64,000 nt of DNA, taken from positions 18,074 through 82,073 of the forward strand of contig PKVW01000014.1 in NCBI GenBank assembly GCA_003131585.1. The letters are read 5' to 3'. A model generated the notes under the pieces. The model saw only the letters and a list, made by a program, of their open reading frames with translations, was not told the DNA's origin and did no database searches. Source of the stretch: Acidobacteriaceae bacterium (GTDB lineage: Bacteria; Acidobacteriota; Terriglobia; Terriglobales; Acidobacteriaceae). Shown here one piece after another: positions 32,797-42,750 of this stretch (the first letter of the stretch is position 1; every line of letters begins with the position of its first letter). The translations under genes and the position numbers were made by a program.

Positions 32797-35455
32797 CCGC
32801 CAGCCACGGCGTGACGGAATGGCCATCGAGGTAGAAGGTCACCGCCCCGTTGAGATCGGTACGGTACACGTGGACTCCGGAGTTTTGCAGGCGCGCCAGG
32901 ACGTCAGCTTTCGGCAGACCGTACGAGGTTCGGAAGCCAACCGAGATCACGGCAAAGCTCGGCTTCACGGCCGCCAAAATCTCTGGAGTGGTGGATGTGG
33001 CGCTGCCGTGATGCCCCACCTTCAACAGGTCCGCCTTGGGATGGTGCAGGCTGGCTATCCGGCGCTCCACCGCTTTCTCGGCATCGCCCTCTAACAACAC
33101 GGAAGTCCCGCCATAGCTGACGTGCAGAACCATGGAATCGTTATTCTTGGGCTCGAGGGCGGTGGGCCAGTCCTGCGGCGGAAAGAGCACTTGCACCTTA
33201 GCTCCGCCCAGCTCAAATTCGTCCCCCTCCCAGTGCCGCACTACTTCGATCCCCAGTGCGTGCGCCTCGGCGATCAGGTTCTCGAGCGCTGGACTCGGCG
33301 GCAGCAGGCCAACCCACAACTCTCTCGGGCGGAAGTCCTTCAGCACCGCGCTCATGCCTCCAATGTGGTCGGAGTGGCCGTGCGAAATCGCGACCGCATC
33401 TAGGCGAGAGATGCCGCGCGTCCACAGATAAGGCGCAACCACATCTTCGCCAAAGTCGAGTTGCGAACCGGCACCCCAAGTGGCTCCGCCGGCGTCGATG
33501 AGCAAGGTGCGGCCTTGCGGCATCACCAGCAGGATGGCATCGCCCTCGCCTACGTCAATCGAAGTCACCTCCAGAAGTCCCGCTCGCGTTTTCGGCTGGG
33601 GAGGGACGAAGGCCAGCGCCAAGGATGCAGCCAGCAACGCAACCAGCCCGGTGACCGCGAGCGGCGCCCGGCGGCGCGCAAATATCATCGCCAGAACCAG
33701 TGCCGCGGAAGCTGCTGCGATCATCCCAAGAGACGGCGTTGCTACTCGAAGATCGGCCAGGCGCAGGCCTCCCAACCCGTGTACCGTGCCGGTAATCGCT
33801 TGCAGCGCAAGGGCCGTGAACAGCGCCGGAAGTCTCGCGAGCACGGGGGAAACGTATCCTATAGCGACCGTCAGCACGGCTGCGGGCATCAGGAGTTGCG
33901 TCAGGGGAACAACGGCCACGTTGGCGGGGAGGCCGATCGTAGTTGCGCGGTGAAAGTAATACGCCATGGGCAGCGCGAGCCCCATCTGCATTACCGCCGA
34001 CACCAGCAGCAACTCAAACGCGCCCAGGCAAACAATCGTCAGGCCTCGCACCAGGCGCAACGACCAGGAATGCCCGAGAAAGCGCGCGAGCCGTCCTGCG
34101 ATCAAGCGCAGATCCGCGCGAAACTGCGCGACGCGCGGAGGCAGCAATGCGCCATAGTCGTCGGCGTCCCAGTGGGCCAGCGCCTGGCGGTAGAACCGCG
34201 AAGTGCGCTCCACGAGCGGCATCCCGATCGCAGCCACGATCAACACGCAAACGAACGTCATCTGGAAACTGGCCGTGAAGAGCTGCCGCGGATCGAATAC
34301 GAGCAACCCGAGAGCCGCCGCCCCCAGAGCGTTGACCATCGCTCGGTCGCGGTAAAGCAGTCGCGTGCCCAGGTAGATGGCGCACATCAGCGTGGCTCGC
34401 CACACCGGCGCGCCCACTTCGGTGAGACAGGCATAGGCAACGCAGAATAGAATCGTCAGCAAGGTCGCCGGAATGTCGCCGAACCGCATCCGGCGCAGCG
34501 TCCAGAACGCGACAAACGCCAGGATGGTCACGTTCATCCCCGAAACCACGAGAATGTGATAAGTGCCCGAGCGCTGGAAATCCACTCGGGTGTCGCGGTC
34601 GATAAAGGCCTCTTCGCCAATGACCATGGCGTCAATCAGGGCGGCCTGCGGCGCGGGCCAAAGCGCGTGCACTTGGGCAATGATGCTGGCATGAATACGC
34701 GTTCGCCAGAGTTCCACACGGCTTCCCGCGAAGCCGGGCAGCACTTCTACGTCCTTATCCCAATCCCAGGCCTTGGCGGAAGCCAGCGCCGCGATGCCAT
34801 TCGCGGCGAGGTACCCCTGATAGTCGAAAGCCCCTGGATTGCGGAAGTTGCGGGGCAGCTTCAGCTTGACCGGAAGCCGGATTCGTTCGCCATAGCGGAA
34901 AAGCCGTGGGGCGGGCGCGGCTACTCCATCCGCCAGTGGCAAGAGCGCAGACCTGGCGGGGCGGGCGCTGTAGATTCCCAGCCGCACACCGGAATGCACG
35001 GGAATTCGCTTGCCGTTCTGGGCGACAATCTCCTCCGTCTCTACGTCGAGGCTTTGTCGGACTTCGTTTGGAGATCCTTGCCGCAACCTGCCTCCTCGCG
35101 TCACGTGCGCGGTCATCTGGACTTCCTGGCCGTCCGTGAACGGCTGAAGGCTGGTATCGAGTGGGTTTGCCGAGCCTCGTACTTGTATGTGAAGCGCTCC
35201 CGCCAGGAAGAACGCACCCAGAGCCAAGCCGACGCCGAGCCATTTCCGTCTCCGCACGAAGTACAGCCCCGCGGCGAGAAACGCCGCGCCAGCCGCCACC
35301 CACCAGGCCGCCGGGCGCCACAGGGAAACGCCGGCAACTATTCCCGCCGCGTAGGCCAGTGCGGCCCACAACATTGGTTGTCTCGCAGGCTTGAGCTTGA
35401 ATTCAAGCGGGGTCGCTGGAGTTGGGGCCTTGTCGATTAGGGGCAACGCCGGCAT
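32786..35455 (-). CDS. comEC: ComEC/Rec2 DNA-uptake channel
   Basis: 889-aa polytopic membrane protein for single-stranded DNA import. The N-terminus has membrane helices and an OB-like DUF4131 segment (residues ~70-230). The competence domain follows (HILVVSGMNVTILAFVAF, GAPVWRATLMC; residues ~275-580). The C-terminal metallo-beta-lactamase-like domain carries ISHGHSDHIGGM near residue 690 and GHHGSATST near 840. All three ComEC parts are present and full length, so the protein looks intact. The other competence genes are not in this window. Confidence 0.93.
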   Translation of the reverse strand: MPALPLIDKAPTPATPLEFKLKPARQPMLWAALAYAAGIVAGVSLWRPAAWWVAAGAAFLAAGLYFVRRRKWLGVGLALGAFFLAGALHIQVRGSANPLDTSLQPFTDGQEVQMTAHVTRGGRLRQGSPNEVRQSLDVETEEIVAQNGKRIPVHSGVRLGIYSARPARSALLPLADGVAAPAPRLFRYGERIRLPVKLKLPRNFRNPGAFDYQGYLAANGIAALASAKAWDWDKDVEVLPGFAGSRVELWRTRIHASIIAQVHALWPAPQAALIDAMVIGEEAFIDRDTRVDFQRSGTYHILVVSGMNVTILAFVAFWTLRRMRFGDIPATLLTILFCVAYACLTEVGAPVWRATLMCAIYLGTRLLYRDRAMVNALGAAALGLLVFDPRQLFTASFQMTFVCVLIVAAIGMPLVERTSRFYRQALAHWDADDYGALLPPRVAQFRADLRLIAGRLARFLGHSWSLRLVRGLTIVCLGAFELLLVSAVMQMGLALPMAYYFHRATTIGLPANVAVVPLTQLLMPAAVLTVAIGYVSPVLARLPALFTALALQAITGTVHGLGGLRLADLRVATPSLGMIAAASAALVLAMIFARRRAPLAVTGLVALLAASLALAFVPPQPKTRAGLLEVTSIDVGEGDAILLVMPQGRTLLIDAGGATWGAGSQLDFGEDVVAPYLWTRGISRLDAVAISHGHSDHIGGMSAVLKDFRPRELWVGLLPPSPALENLIAEAHALGIEVVRHWEGDEFELGGAKVQVLFPPQDWPTALEPKNNDSMVLHVSYGGTSVLLEGDAEKAVERRIASLHHPKADLLKVGHHGSATSTTPEILAAVKPSFAVISVGFRTSYGLPKADVLARLQNSGVHVYRTDLNGAVTFYLDGHSVTPWLAAIH

Positions 35456-35521
35456 GCATTGGCCTGATAGGAGTCGTCAGATATGGACAACAGACGGATC
35501 GCCGGACTTGGCGCAGCGGCA

Positions 35522-36913
35522 TCAGCGCACTAACTGCAGCACGCTCTCGAGGTGGTAAGTCTGGGGAAATAAATCGACCAGATGAACCTTCTCGATGCGA
35601 TAGCCTGCCGCCTGCAGCGGCACCAGATCGCGGGCCAGAGTTGCTGGATCGCACGAGACATAAGTCACGCGCGGCGCGCCCGCACTCGCAAGCAAACGCG
35701 CCACGCGATCTCCCAAACCGCTTCGGGGCGGGTCCACTACCGCAAGGTCGAACTGGGGGAGGACTCCCGCCTTGCCGACCCGCCCCTTATTCCCGAGCTC
35801 TGTCAAATATTGCTCGGCCGCGGATTCTACTGCCTTTCCATTCACGGGCAAATTGTATTGAAGATCGCTGGCGGCTGTCTGTGACGCTTCCACCGAAACG
35901 ACGTGACGGAAGTCACAAGCCAAGGCTGTGGAAAACAGCCCCACACCGGCGTAGAGATCCAGCGCCAGCTCACCGGAGCGGCCCGCCGAGACGATCTTGA
36001 CGAGTTCGTCGATAAGGAAACGGTTGGTCTGGAAGAATGCTCCTGCGCTGACGCGGTAGGCCGCCGTCTTAGTCCGATACGTGAATTCCGAGGCGCCCAC
36101 CGCGACCAGCGGTTCCTGCACGCCTTTCCGCGGCTCATGGAATGCCGCTACGCCTGCAATCTCCGGCATGGATGCGCACAATTCTTCGGCCCACGCCCGT
36201 ACCGCGGCGCGTCGAGCCTCTGGAGCGCACAAGAGCTCGACCAGCAGGCGCGTGTCATTTTTATTGCCATCAGTGTCATTTTCATTAGCCTCGGCATTGG
36301 CGAAGAACTCGACTTCGCGGACGCCTTCTAGGGCCTTGCCCGCTCGTCCGGCCTGCCACAGCGCCGCAATACCACGGTTGATCAGCGGCGAGCTGATGGG
36401 ACACTCCTCGACCGGCAGCAATTCATGCGAGGACAACTTGAAGTATCCCGCCGCGAACTCAGGCCGCGTCTGCACCTGCAGCCGCGAACGATTGCGATAG
36501 TTCCAGGGCGGCGAAGGATGCACCTCAATTTCGCACTCCAGTTCGAGCTTGGCGATGCGCCGCAGGTTCTCCCGCAGGATTTCTTTCTTGATCTCGAGTT
36601 GGTGCTCGTAGCTGGCATGCTGATAGTGGCATCCCCCGCAGCGGCCAAAATATGGACAGGGCGGCTCGATGCGGTACGGCGAAGGCTCTACGATTGCCTG
36701 GGCATTGGCGCGTGCGAAGCCGGACTTTTCTTCGGTGAGTGTGGCTTCGATCTTTTCTCCCGTAAGAACAAAGGGAACAAATACGGCCTTGCCGCGTCCG
36801 CGGCCTTTATTACTCGGCAATGCATTTCCCGTCGGTCCATTTCCCGACGATCCGGCGGGAAGGCGGGCGAGGCCGTCGCCGCCGCAGATGAGCTTTTCTA
36901 TGGTTAGGAGCAA
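35522..36913 (-). CDS. TrmA/RlmD-family 23S rRNA (uracil-5-)-methyltransferase
   Basis: 463-aa SAM-dependent RNA methyltransferase. A TRAM domain (IEKLICGGDGLARLPAG) is followed by the 4Fe-4S cysteines (PCPYFGRCGGCHYQH). The catalytic part has LDLYAGVGLFS (SAM), VVDPPRSGLG, and YVSCDPATLARDL with the nucleophilic Cys. RlmD-like (U1939) or RlmCD-like activity cannot be separated here. The start is TTG 36913, which matches the TRAM N-terminus. Confidence 0.92.
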   Translation of the reverse strand: MLLTIEKLICGGDGLARLPAGSSGNGPTGNALPSNKGRGRGKAVFVPFVLTGEKIEATLTEEKSGFARANAQAIVEPSPYRIEPPCPYFGRCGGCHYQHASYEHQLEIKKEILRENLRRIAKLELECEIEVHPSPPWNYRNRSRLQVQTRPEFAAGYFKLSSHELLPVEECPISSPLINRGIAALWQAGRAGKALEGVREVEFFANAEANENDTDGNKNDTRLLVELLCAPEARRAAVRAWAEELCASMPEIAGVAAFHEPRKGVQEPLVAVGASEFTYRTKTAAYRVSAGAFFQTNRFLIDELVKIVSAGRSGELALDLYAGVGLFSTALACDFRHVVSVEASQTAASDLQYNLPVNGKAVESAAEQYLTELGNKGRVGKAGVLPQFDLAVVDPPRSGLGDRVARLLASAGAPRVTYVSCDPATLARDLVPLQAAGYRIEKVHLVDLFPQTYHLESVLQLVR

Positions 36914-36971
36914 GAGTTGATTCTACGGCCTGAGAGAAGATGGGGAGGATTGCCGATTGCCGACTCACTCG

Positions 36972-38498
36972 TTACTTGGAGGCGACAGGGGCGAAATCTG
37001 CCCAGTCCAGATCAAGCCTTACCCAGTACGGGGCTTGCGGCGGCGGGGGGAACATAATTGTTTTGTCCTTCTGGAGATCGCGCAGTTTCAGGTACACGCA
37101 CGTGACAACGGGCCCCATCGAGTAGATCTTGGTGTCTTCGACCGTGCCCTTTGCCCCGACGCTGGTCAGCGATTCGAATGTACCTTCCCACTTGTCCACG
37201 CTGCCACCATCAGTGCGCACGCATTCCTGCACCAGCCCGCGATAGGTTTTTTCGAAAGAGGCCTTGTAACCAGGGCCTTCGGGCGTTTTCATATTGGCAT
37301 CTGCGGCCGCTTCCATCTCATGCAGCTTCACGGCAAATGGGGCTGAGTAAGCCGCCCATTTCTTTACCATGTCGAAATCCGCTTTCGAGTCCCAGGTCTC
37401 CTCATCCCATTGCTCGCCGATGCGGGTCAGGATTTTGTCGGTGACGATTGGGTCGCGCTTACCGAAATGAGACGCCAGGAAGGCAATGCGGTTTAAGTTC
37501 AGCATGGACACTCCGTATTGCTTCTCGGAGGCTTCAAAGCCGCGCTCGATTCTTTCCCACGACAGGTGGGGATCGTCTGGGGAGCAGGAAATCACGTAGT
37601 TCGCGCTCGCGATCTGGAAGTAGAGAATGTCGCCCTGATCTCCTCCGATGCGGTCGGCGACCCCCTCGGTGAACCTCTCGGTGCCCCCTGGCTCCCCGCC
37701 CCATTTGGGCAGCAGGCGGCTAGCACGTACGCGAGCATAGTAGAAATAACCCGGCTCAAACTTGAATGCCTCTTCGAAGAGAGCGCGCTTTTCAGCCGCG
37801 TCCCAGTCCTGGTCCTCGGCTACGAGCATCATGGCGAGGTACCACTCGGGGCACCTGGGAAGATTGCTGGCTTCGTTGAGAATTCGCCTGGCTTCGGCGG
37901 TACGTTGCCCGAATAACTTCCAGCCGCTTTCGCTAACCGTGTTGGAATAACCGGTGCCCCGCGCGTCCCCGGCGTAGCCGAGGTAAGCGGAGGCCAGCGC
38001 AACCCGCGCGGTAACCGAGTTCGGGCGCGCAGTCACCCAATGCTGCAGCCGTTGCAGAAGCAGGTCCCAATCTTCTTGCGTGGCGTGCATCCGATATTGG
38101 CCCGGCTCGGACAAGCCTGTATACAGTTGCTTGAGTTTCCAGAGGCCGCCGGGAAATCTTTCTTTACTCGATCGCGCACGATCGGCCAGACAATCGAGTT
38201 CCTCGATCCGTTCGGCTTTGAGCATGCGCCTGATGGTGTCCCTATAATCACGGAGGGCGTGGACGTCGGTGCTGGGGTCGCTGTTCGGACCGGCGGCATC
38301 CTCTACCGCAGCATTGCATGTGACAGAGTGCGAGCTTTGGTCAAATCGAAGTTCGCTGTGCCAGTGCCGGCTTAGGGCGAAGCTGCCTGTGGCCACCAGC
38401 AGTAACACGAGGGCACCACCCTGCAGGGCCGTCGACGAGGAATTGAGATAGCGAGCCAAGAAGCTCGCGGTTGATTTTTCGGATACCTTGCCGGCCAC
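36972..38498 (-). CDS. DUF4034-like protein with one N-terminal membrane segment
   Basis: 508 aa. A membrane helix at residues ~25-45 (LQGGALVLLLVATGSFAL) anchors a large soluble region. The helical middle contains LLLQRLQHWVTARPNSVTARVALASAYLGYAGDARG, EWYLAMMLVAEDQDWD, FEEAFKFEPGYFYYA and LLPKWGGEPGG, a pattern I associate with DUF4034. The C-terminus ends in a Trp/Asp strand. The role is unknown. It lies upstream of the rRNA methyltransferase with a 58-base gap. Confidence 0.7.
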   Translation of the reverse strand: MAGKVSEKSTASFLARYLNSSSTALQGGALVLLLVATGSFALSRHWHSELRFDQSSHSVTCNAAVEDAAGPNSDPSTDVHALRDYRDTIRRMLKAERIEELDCLADRARSSKERFPGGLWKLKQLYTGLSEPGQYRMHATQEDWDLLLQRLQHWVTARPNSVTARVALASAYLGYAGDARGTGYSNTVSESGWKLFGQRTAEARRILNEASNLPRCPEWYLAMMLVAEDQDWDAAEKRALFEEAFKFEPGYFYYARVRASRLLPKWGGEPGGTERFTEGVADRIGGDQGDILYFQIASANYVISCSPDDPHLSWERIERGFEASEKQYGVSMLNLNRIAFLASHFGKRDPIVTDKILTRIGEQWDEETWDSKADFDMVKKWAAYSAPFAVKLHEMEAAADANMKTPEGPGYKASFEKTYRGLVQECVRTDGGSVDKWEGTFESLTSVGAKGTVEDTKIYSMGPVVTCVYLKLRDLQKDKTIMFPPPPQAPYWVRLDLDWADFAPVASK

Positions 38499-38647
38499 AG
38501 ATGACGCCCCGTTTTAAGGATGTGTCCTTACTGGGATACGTTACTGTTGGGCTGGGGGCGCGGCAAGGTTACTTCTGTGAGAGGGTGCGGTGAGAGCGGG
38601 GTAATAGGCGACCTCGATAGTAGGCAACGGAAAATTGTACCCGGAAG

Positions 38648-39814
38648 TCACAGCGCCCGTCCGGCCGCCGCGCCTGAGGCCCACGCCCACTGAAAATTGA
38701 ATCCGCCGAGATGGCCAGTCACGTCCACTACCTCGCCGATGAAGAATAGTCCCGGGACCTTGCGGCTCTCCATCGTCTTGGCCGAAAGTTCGTCCGTATC
38801 AACGCCGCCCGCGGTGACCTCGGCCTTCTCATAGCCTTCCGTGCCCGTTGGCGAGATTGCCCAGGCATGGGTCTGCGCTTCCAGGTCAGCGAGCGCCTGA
38901 TTCGTCCACGAAGTAGGCGCGTGCCAATCCAGCCAGCGGTCCGAAAAGCGATGGGGTAGAACTTTCCGCAACTCCGCCCGCAGGGCGCCCGGATTCCTTT
39001 GTGTTTTCGGATCGCGAAACCCGGCGGTAACCTCGCATCCGGACACCAGATCGATCAGGACGGGCTGTGGTTCCTTCCAATACGACGAAATCTGCAAGAT
39101 CGCGGGCCCGCTCAGCCCGCGATGCGTGATCAGCATCTTTTCGCGAAACCGCTGCCCGCCACACGACGCGATCACCTCCGCCGAAACGCCTGCCAGATCG
39201 CAGTAGCGGGAACAATCCTCGGCGCTCAGCAGCAGCGGCACCAATCCAGGCCAGGGTTCGCGGATGGCAAGCCCGAACTGCCGCGCCAGGTCGTAGCCAA
39301 ATGGCGTTGCGCCAATCTTCGGAATCGAAAGCCCTCCGGTGGCAACCACCAGCGCCGGCGCCCTGAACTCCGCATTGGCCGCGCGCACGATGAAGTCGGT
39401 CGTGTGCTCAACTCCCCGAATCTTCGTATTCAGAAAGATGCTCACTCCGGCATGCTGGCATTCGGCTTCAAGCATCCCAAGGATGTCGCGCGCGGAATGA
39501 TCGCAGAAAAGCTGCCCCAGCACCTTCTCGTGATATGCAATGCCGTGCTTTTCCACCAGCGCGATGAAATCCGCCGGCGTGTAGCGAGCTAATGCCGACT
39601 TGGCAAAATGCGGATTCGAGGAAATGAAGTTCTCCGGCCGGCAATGAATGTTGGTAAAATTGCAGCGTCCGCCGCCGGAGATCAGGATTTTCTTGCCCAG
39701 CCGGTTTGCATGTTCCAGCACCGCGACGCGCCGGCCGCGCTTGCCGGCTTCGATGGCGCACATCAGTCCCGCCGCGCCGCCACCGAGAATGAGCGCATCG
39801 AAGGAATGGGTCAT
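38648..39814 (-). CDS. HI0933-type FAD-dependent oxidoreductase (BaiN-like)
   Basis: 388-aa flavoprotein. DALILGGGAAGLMCAIEAGKRG is the FAD Rossmann motif; KILISGGGRCNFTN is the HI0933 family signature; GYDLARQFGLAIREPWPGLVPLL and SPTGTEGYEKAEVTAGGVD follow, and GLFFIGEVVDVTGHLGGFNF completes the FAD site. The physiological substrate is unknown. ATG 39814 is chosen; the 69 codons upstream in frame are only the opposite-frame reading of the next gene. Confidence 0.9.
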   Translation of the reverse strand: MTHSFDALILGGGAAGLMCAIEAGKRGRRVAVLEHANRLGKKILISGGGRCNFTNIHCRPENFISSNPHFAKSALARYTPADFIALVEKHGIAYHEKVLGQLFCDHSARDILGMLEAECQHAGVSIFLNTKIRGVEHTTDFIVRAANAEFRAPALVVATGGLSIPKIGATPFGYDLARQFGLAIREPWPGLVPLLLSAEDCSRYCDLAGVSAEVIASCGGQRFREKMLITHRGLSGPAILQISSYWKEPQPVLIDLVSGCEVTAGFRDPKTQRNPGALRAELRKVLPHRFSDRWLDWHAPTSWTNQALADLEAQTHAWAISPTGTEGYEKAEVTAGGVDTDELSAKTMESRKVPGLFFIGEVVDVTGHLGGFNFQWAWASGAAAGRAL

Positions 39815-39833
39815 GAGTCGATAATCCAGGCGC

Positions 39834-40571
39834 TCACATGTAAAACAGGCTGAGCCGCGGCAGGCCGTATTTTTCCAGAAGGCGTTTGTGGACGTACTGC
39901 TTTTGCAGCTGTTCGATCTGAGGCCCCGCCATCTTGCGCCGATAGGGCGCGAGTTCGCGATCAGCCTGCGCGCGCACCGCCACGATCTCTTCATCCGGAG
40001 TGGCGGCGAGCAATGCGGCAAAAAGTTTTTCCTCCAGCACGGTCAGATGGCGCTCCAAATCTTCCAGTCTTGCCGCTGTTGTTTTGCTCTCGGTTTCCTG
40101 CGCCAGTTTGCGGAGCGTGGCGCCGGATTCCTCGGCGACCGCCTGAACGAAAACTCCCGCACTCCGCGGCAGCTTCGCAGCGTCCAGCAGATCCGCATTG
40201 CGCCGCAGAAACGCTGCGATTGCCTCCGGCTCAAACCCCTGCCCCGCGCCCGATTTGATCGAGACCGATTGTCCGGCGGCGGGGTGCGCCGCGCCCACCG
40301 CCGCTTCCTTCATGTCTTCCGCCGCCGCCAGCACTTCCTGCGAACAGAATCCCAGCCCATTGATTTTTCGCGTCTTAGAAGGACGCATTTCGTAGCGTTC
40401 GAAAGTCACGTCGATGCCGCGCAGCACGGCCTCGAGTGGAATTCCCGCATCCTTCCAAGTCTCGATAAGTACCCAGTCGAGCGTGGATAGCCGCAGGATA
40501 CCGCCCCAGCGGCGCTGAAAGTGTTCTTCAATTTCGGTGAAGTAGTTGAAGTAATTGAATTGATCCTCCAC
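39834..40571 (-). CDS. Unrecognised helical protein
   Basis: 245 aa, start GTG 40571, six bases after the coaX stop, so probably coupled to coaX. The N-terminus (FNYFTEIEEHFQRRWGGILRLSTLDWVLIETWKDAGIPLEAVLRGID) looks like a helical DNA/protein-binding module, possibly winged-helix. The middle is Ala/Gly-rich and the last ~100 residues are charged helices (SKTTAARLEDLERHLTVLEEKLF), compatible with a coiled coil. No motif of known function was found. The tail ends in LEKYGLPRLSLFYM. Confidence 0.7.
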   Translation of the reverse strand: MEDQFNYFNYFTEIEEHFQRRWGGILRLSTLDWVLIETWKDAGIPLEAVLRGIDVTFERYEMRPSKTRKINGLGFCSQEVLAAAEDMKEAAVGAAHPAAGQSVSIKSGAGQGFEPEAIAAFLRRNADLLDAAKLPRSAGVFVQAVAEESGATLRKLAQETESKTTAARLEDLERHLTVLEEKLFAALLAATPDEEIVAVRAQADRELAPYRRKMAGPQIEQLQKQYVHKRLLEKYGLPRLSLFYM

Positions 40572-40577
40572 GGCGGC

Positions 40578-41486
40578 TCAGCGGGTGGAACGCGGAGTGG
40601 AAGAAGCGCGCTGGCCGCCATTGTTCGCCTTGCGCGAACTTGGCGCGGCTTTGGCTGCGATCCGCGGACGCGCTGCGACGTTGCGCTCCCAGATGATGCG
40701 CAGGCCTTCGAGGGTTAGAAAATCATCCACATGTTTGATGTACTTCGATCCTGTGCCGATCATTGGCCCCAGGCCGCCGGTGGCGATCACTTTCGTTTCA
40801 TTGCCCAACTCGCCCAGCAGAAGTTCGAGAATGCCATCCACCAGCCCGAGATAGCCGTAGTAAAGCCCCGATTGTACGCTGCCCACCGTATTGGTTCCAA
40901 TCACGCGCGCGGGCTTGCGGATCTCGACTCGCGGCAGGCGCGCCGCGCGCTGGAAAAGAGCGTCGGCTGAGATGCCGATCCCCGGGCAGATCACTCCGCC
41001 AAGATACTCGCCCTTTGCGGAAACGCAATCGAACGTGGTCGCCGTGCCGAAGTCCACAATCACGCACGGGCCGCCATACTTTTCAAACGCAGCCACGCCG
41101 TTTACGATGCGGTCCGCGCCCACTTCCGCCGGATTGTCATAGTGCACCGGCATGCCGGTTCTCACTCCCGGCTCGATCAACAGCGGCTTGGAATTGAAGT
41201 AGCGCTCGCACACCTGCCTTAGCACCGGATCGAGCGGCGGCACTACCGATGAGATCACGATCCCGCGAATCCCCGACGCCTCCAGGCTGGCCATCGAGAA
41301 TAAATTGCGGAACAAGACGCCATACTCGTCCACGGTGCTGCTCTGCCGGGTCGCGACCCGCCAGTTGGCCACCAGTCGCCCGTAGCGCGGAGTGTCGTCG
41401 GCGTCCGCCTCGGGATGCGGCTTCGCAACCCGGGCAAAAACCCCCAGCACCGTATTCGTATTGCCGACATCAAGGACAAAAAGCAT
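40578..41486 (-). CDS. coaX: Type III pantothenate kinase
   Basis: 302-aa CoaX, first step of coenzyme A synthesis. LDVGNTNTVLGVF is the ASKHA phosphate loop; DFGTATTFDCVSAKGEYLGGVICPG contains the catalytic Asp; VIATGGLGPMIG is the third phosphate motif. A ~30-residue Lys/Arg/Ala-rich tail extends past the fold. It is adjacent to birA and nadC, a vitamin and cofactor cluster. Confidence 0.94.
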   Translation of the reverse strand: MLFVLDVGNTNTVLGVFARVAKPHPEADADDTPRYGRLVANWRVATRQSSTVDEYGVLFRNLFSMASLEASGIRGIVISSVVPPLDPVLRQVCERYFNSKPLLIEPGVRTGMPVHYDNPAEVGADRIVNGVAAFEKYGGPCVIVDFGTATTFDCVSAKGEYLGGVICPGIGISADALFQRAARLPRVEIRKPARVIGTNTVGSVQSGLYYGYLGLVDGILELLLGELGNETKVIATGGLGPMIGTGSKYIKHVDDFLTLEGLRIIWERNVAARPRIAAKAAPSSRKANNGGQRASSTPRSTR

Positions 41487-41565
41487 GATCGTCCGTCTCT
41501 GAAGCGATTGGCAATTAGTATTCGGCCCGTGCGAAACTGTGAATGGCTGAACTCTGATTGCTAAC

Positions 41566-41610
41566 TGCTAGTTGCTAATTGCTCGTTCTGCTAGTTGCTA
41601 ATTGCTCGTT
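41566..41610. repeat. 22-bp direct repeat, TTGCTAATTGC type
   Basis: TGCTAGTTGCTAATTGCTCGTT occurs at 41566-41587 and 41589-41610, one base apart, ending at the birA stop. Imperfect complementary words lie upstream at 41511-41526. These words match those at 16676-16750. Confidence 0.85.
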
Positions 41611-42645
41611 TCATCGCTCTCTCACCGACCCACTCAAAACCGTCTGCAAGCCCTGCGCAGTCCGCACCTGCAGGAACCCGCGCTCATCCAACCCCTCCGT
41701 CATTCCTTCGATTTGCGCGCCATTTTCCTCGATGCGAACCTGCTTGCCTCGCACCCATGAAGATTGCTCCGCAAATCGCCGTAGAATCGACTGCCGCGCG
41801 TCCGCGTGGCCGACCAACAGACGATATTCCCGGTCGAGCGATTTTAGCAAAGCCGCGGCCAGTTCCACTCGCGACCATTCGCTGCCCGTCGCCAACCGCA
41901 GCGACGTCGCCTCGCCCTGCAGTTCCTTCGGAAAGTTTGCCTGGTTCACATTGATCCCGATTCCCACGACGACATAGCGCACCCGCGTAACTTCGGCGTT
42001 CATCTCCGTGAGAATGCCGCACACTTTCCTTCCCGCGATCAGCACATCATTCGGCCATTTCAAGTCGGCACTCACGCGAGCGTCAACGCGCTCAATTGCC
42101 GCGCGCACCGCCAACCCAGCTGCCAGCGCCAGCATCAGCACGTCCGAAGGCGGCAGCGCCGGCCGCAGCACTACCGAGCAGTAAATCCCCGCCGAGCGCG
42201 CCGACTGCCAGAAGTGCGCTCCGCGGCCGCGGCCCGCTGTCTGCTCTTCGGCGAGAAATACGCTGCCCTCTACGGCGCCCTCGGCCGCAGCCGCCATGGC
42301 CGCCGTGTTGGTCGAGCCAATCTTGTAGAAGTGATGAAGCTGAGTATCGAAGACTGTGCCGCGAAGCAACGGCCCCATAATTTCGGGCAGCAGCAGGTCC
42401 GGAACCGACCTTAGCCGATACCCCGTCGCCGGATGCCCCGCCACATCCACGCCCAGCCCACGCAACTGCTGAATCAGACGCCAGACTTCCGAGCGGTTCG
42501 ACGAAATCTCCTGCGCGATCTTAGTCCCGCTCACTACGACTGTCGCGTGCTGCATCAACAACCGCACGATGCGGCCAAGGCGGACGTCGGTCGCTTGTGC
42601 GTGTGGCGCGGGTGCCCTCGACCGCGAAGGTTGGCTCCGGCGCAT
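41611..42645 (-). CDS. birA: Bifunctional biotin-protein ligase/repressor
   Basis: 344 aa. An N-terminal winged-helix (VRLGRIVRLLMQHATVVVSGTKIAQEI...RSEVWRLIQQLRG, residues ~20-75) precedes the ligase core: IGSTNTAAM, AEEQTAGRGRGAHFWQSARSAGIYCSVVL (biotinyl-AMP site) and LKWPNDVLIAGRKVCGILTEM. The DNA-binding domain suggests control of biotin genes, none of which is here. ATG 42645 is preferred; an earlier in-frame start (42717) gives unrelated residues. Confidence 0.93.
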   Translation of the reverse strand: MRRSQPSRSRAPAPHAQATDVRLGRIVRLLMQHATVVVSGTKIAQEISSNRSEVWRLIQQLRGLGVDVAGHPATGYRLRSVPDLLLPEIMGPLLRGTVFDTQLHHFYKIGSTNTAAMAAAAEGAVEGSVFLAEEQTAGRGRGAHFWQSARSAGIYCSVVLRPALPPSDVLMLALAAGLAVRAAIERVDARVSADLKWPNDVLIAGRKVCGILTEMNAEVTRVRYVVVGIGINVNQANFPKELQGEATSLRLATGSEWSRVELAAALLKSLDREYRLLVGHADARQSILRRFAEQSSWVRGKQVRIEENGAQIEGMTEGLDERGFLQVRTAQGLQTVLSGSVRER

Positions 42646-42750
42646 TGTGTCAGTCTTCTTGATGCCGGAATTATGCGGGAGCAAAGAGAAAAGCACAAAC
42701 GAACCACGTACCACCAAGGACGCTAAGGTTCACGAAGGAAGACTATCGTT

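Noticed and set aside
38648..40021. 457-aa version of the HI0933 flavoprotein
   Set aside because: The 69 leading residues overlap the upstream gene in another frame and have no family similarity.
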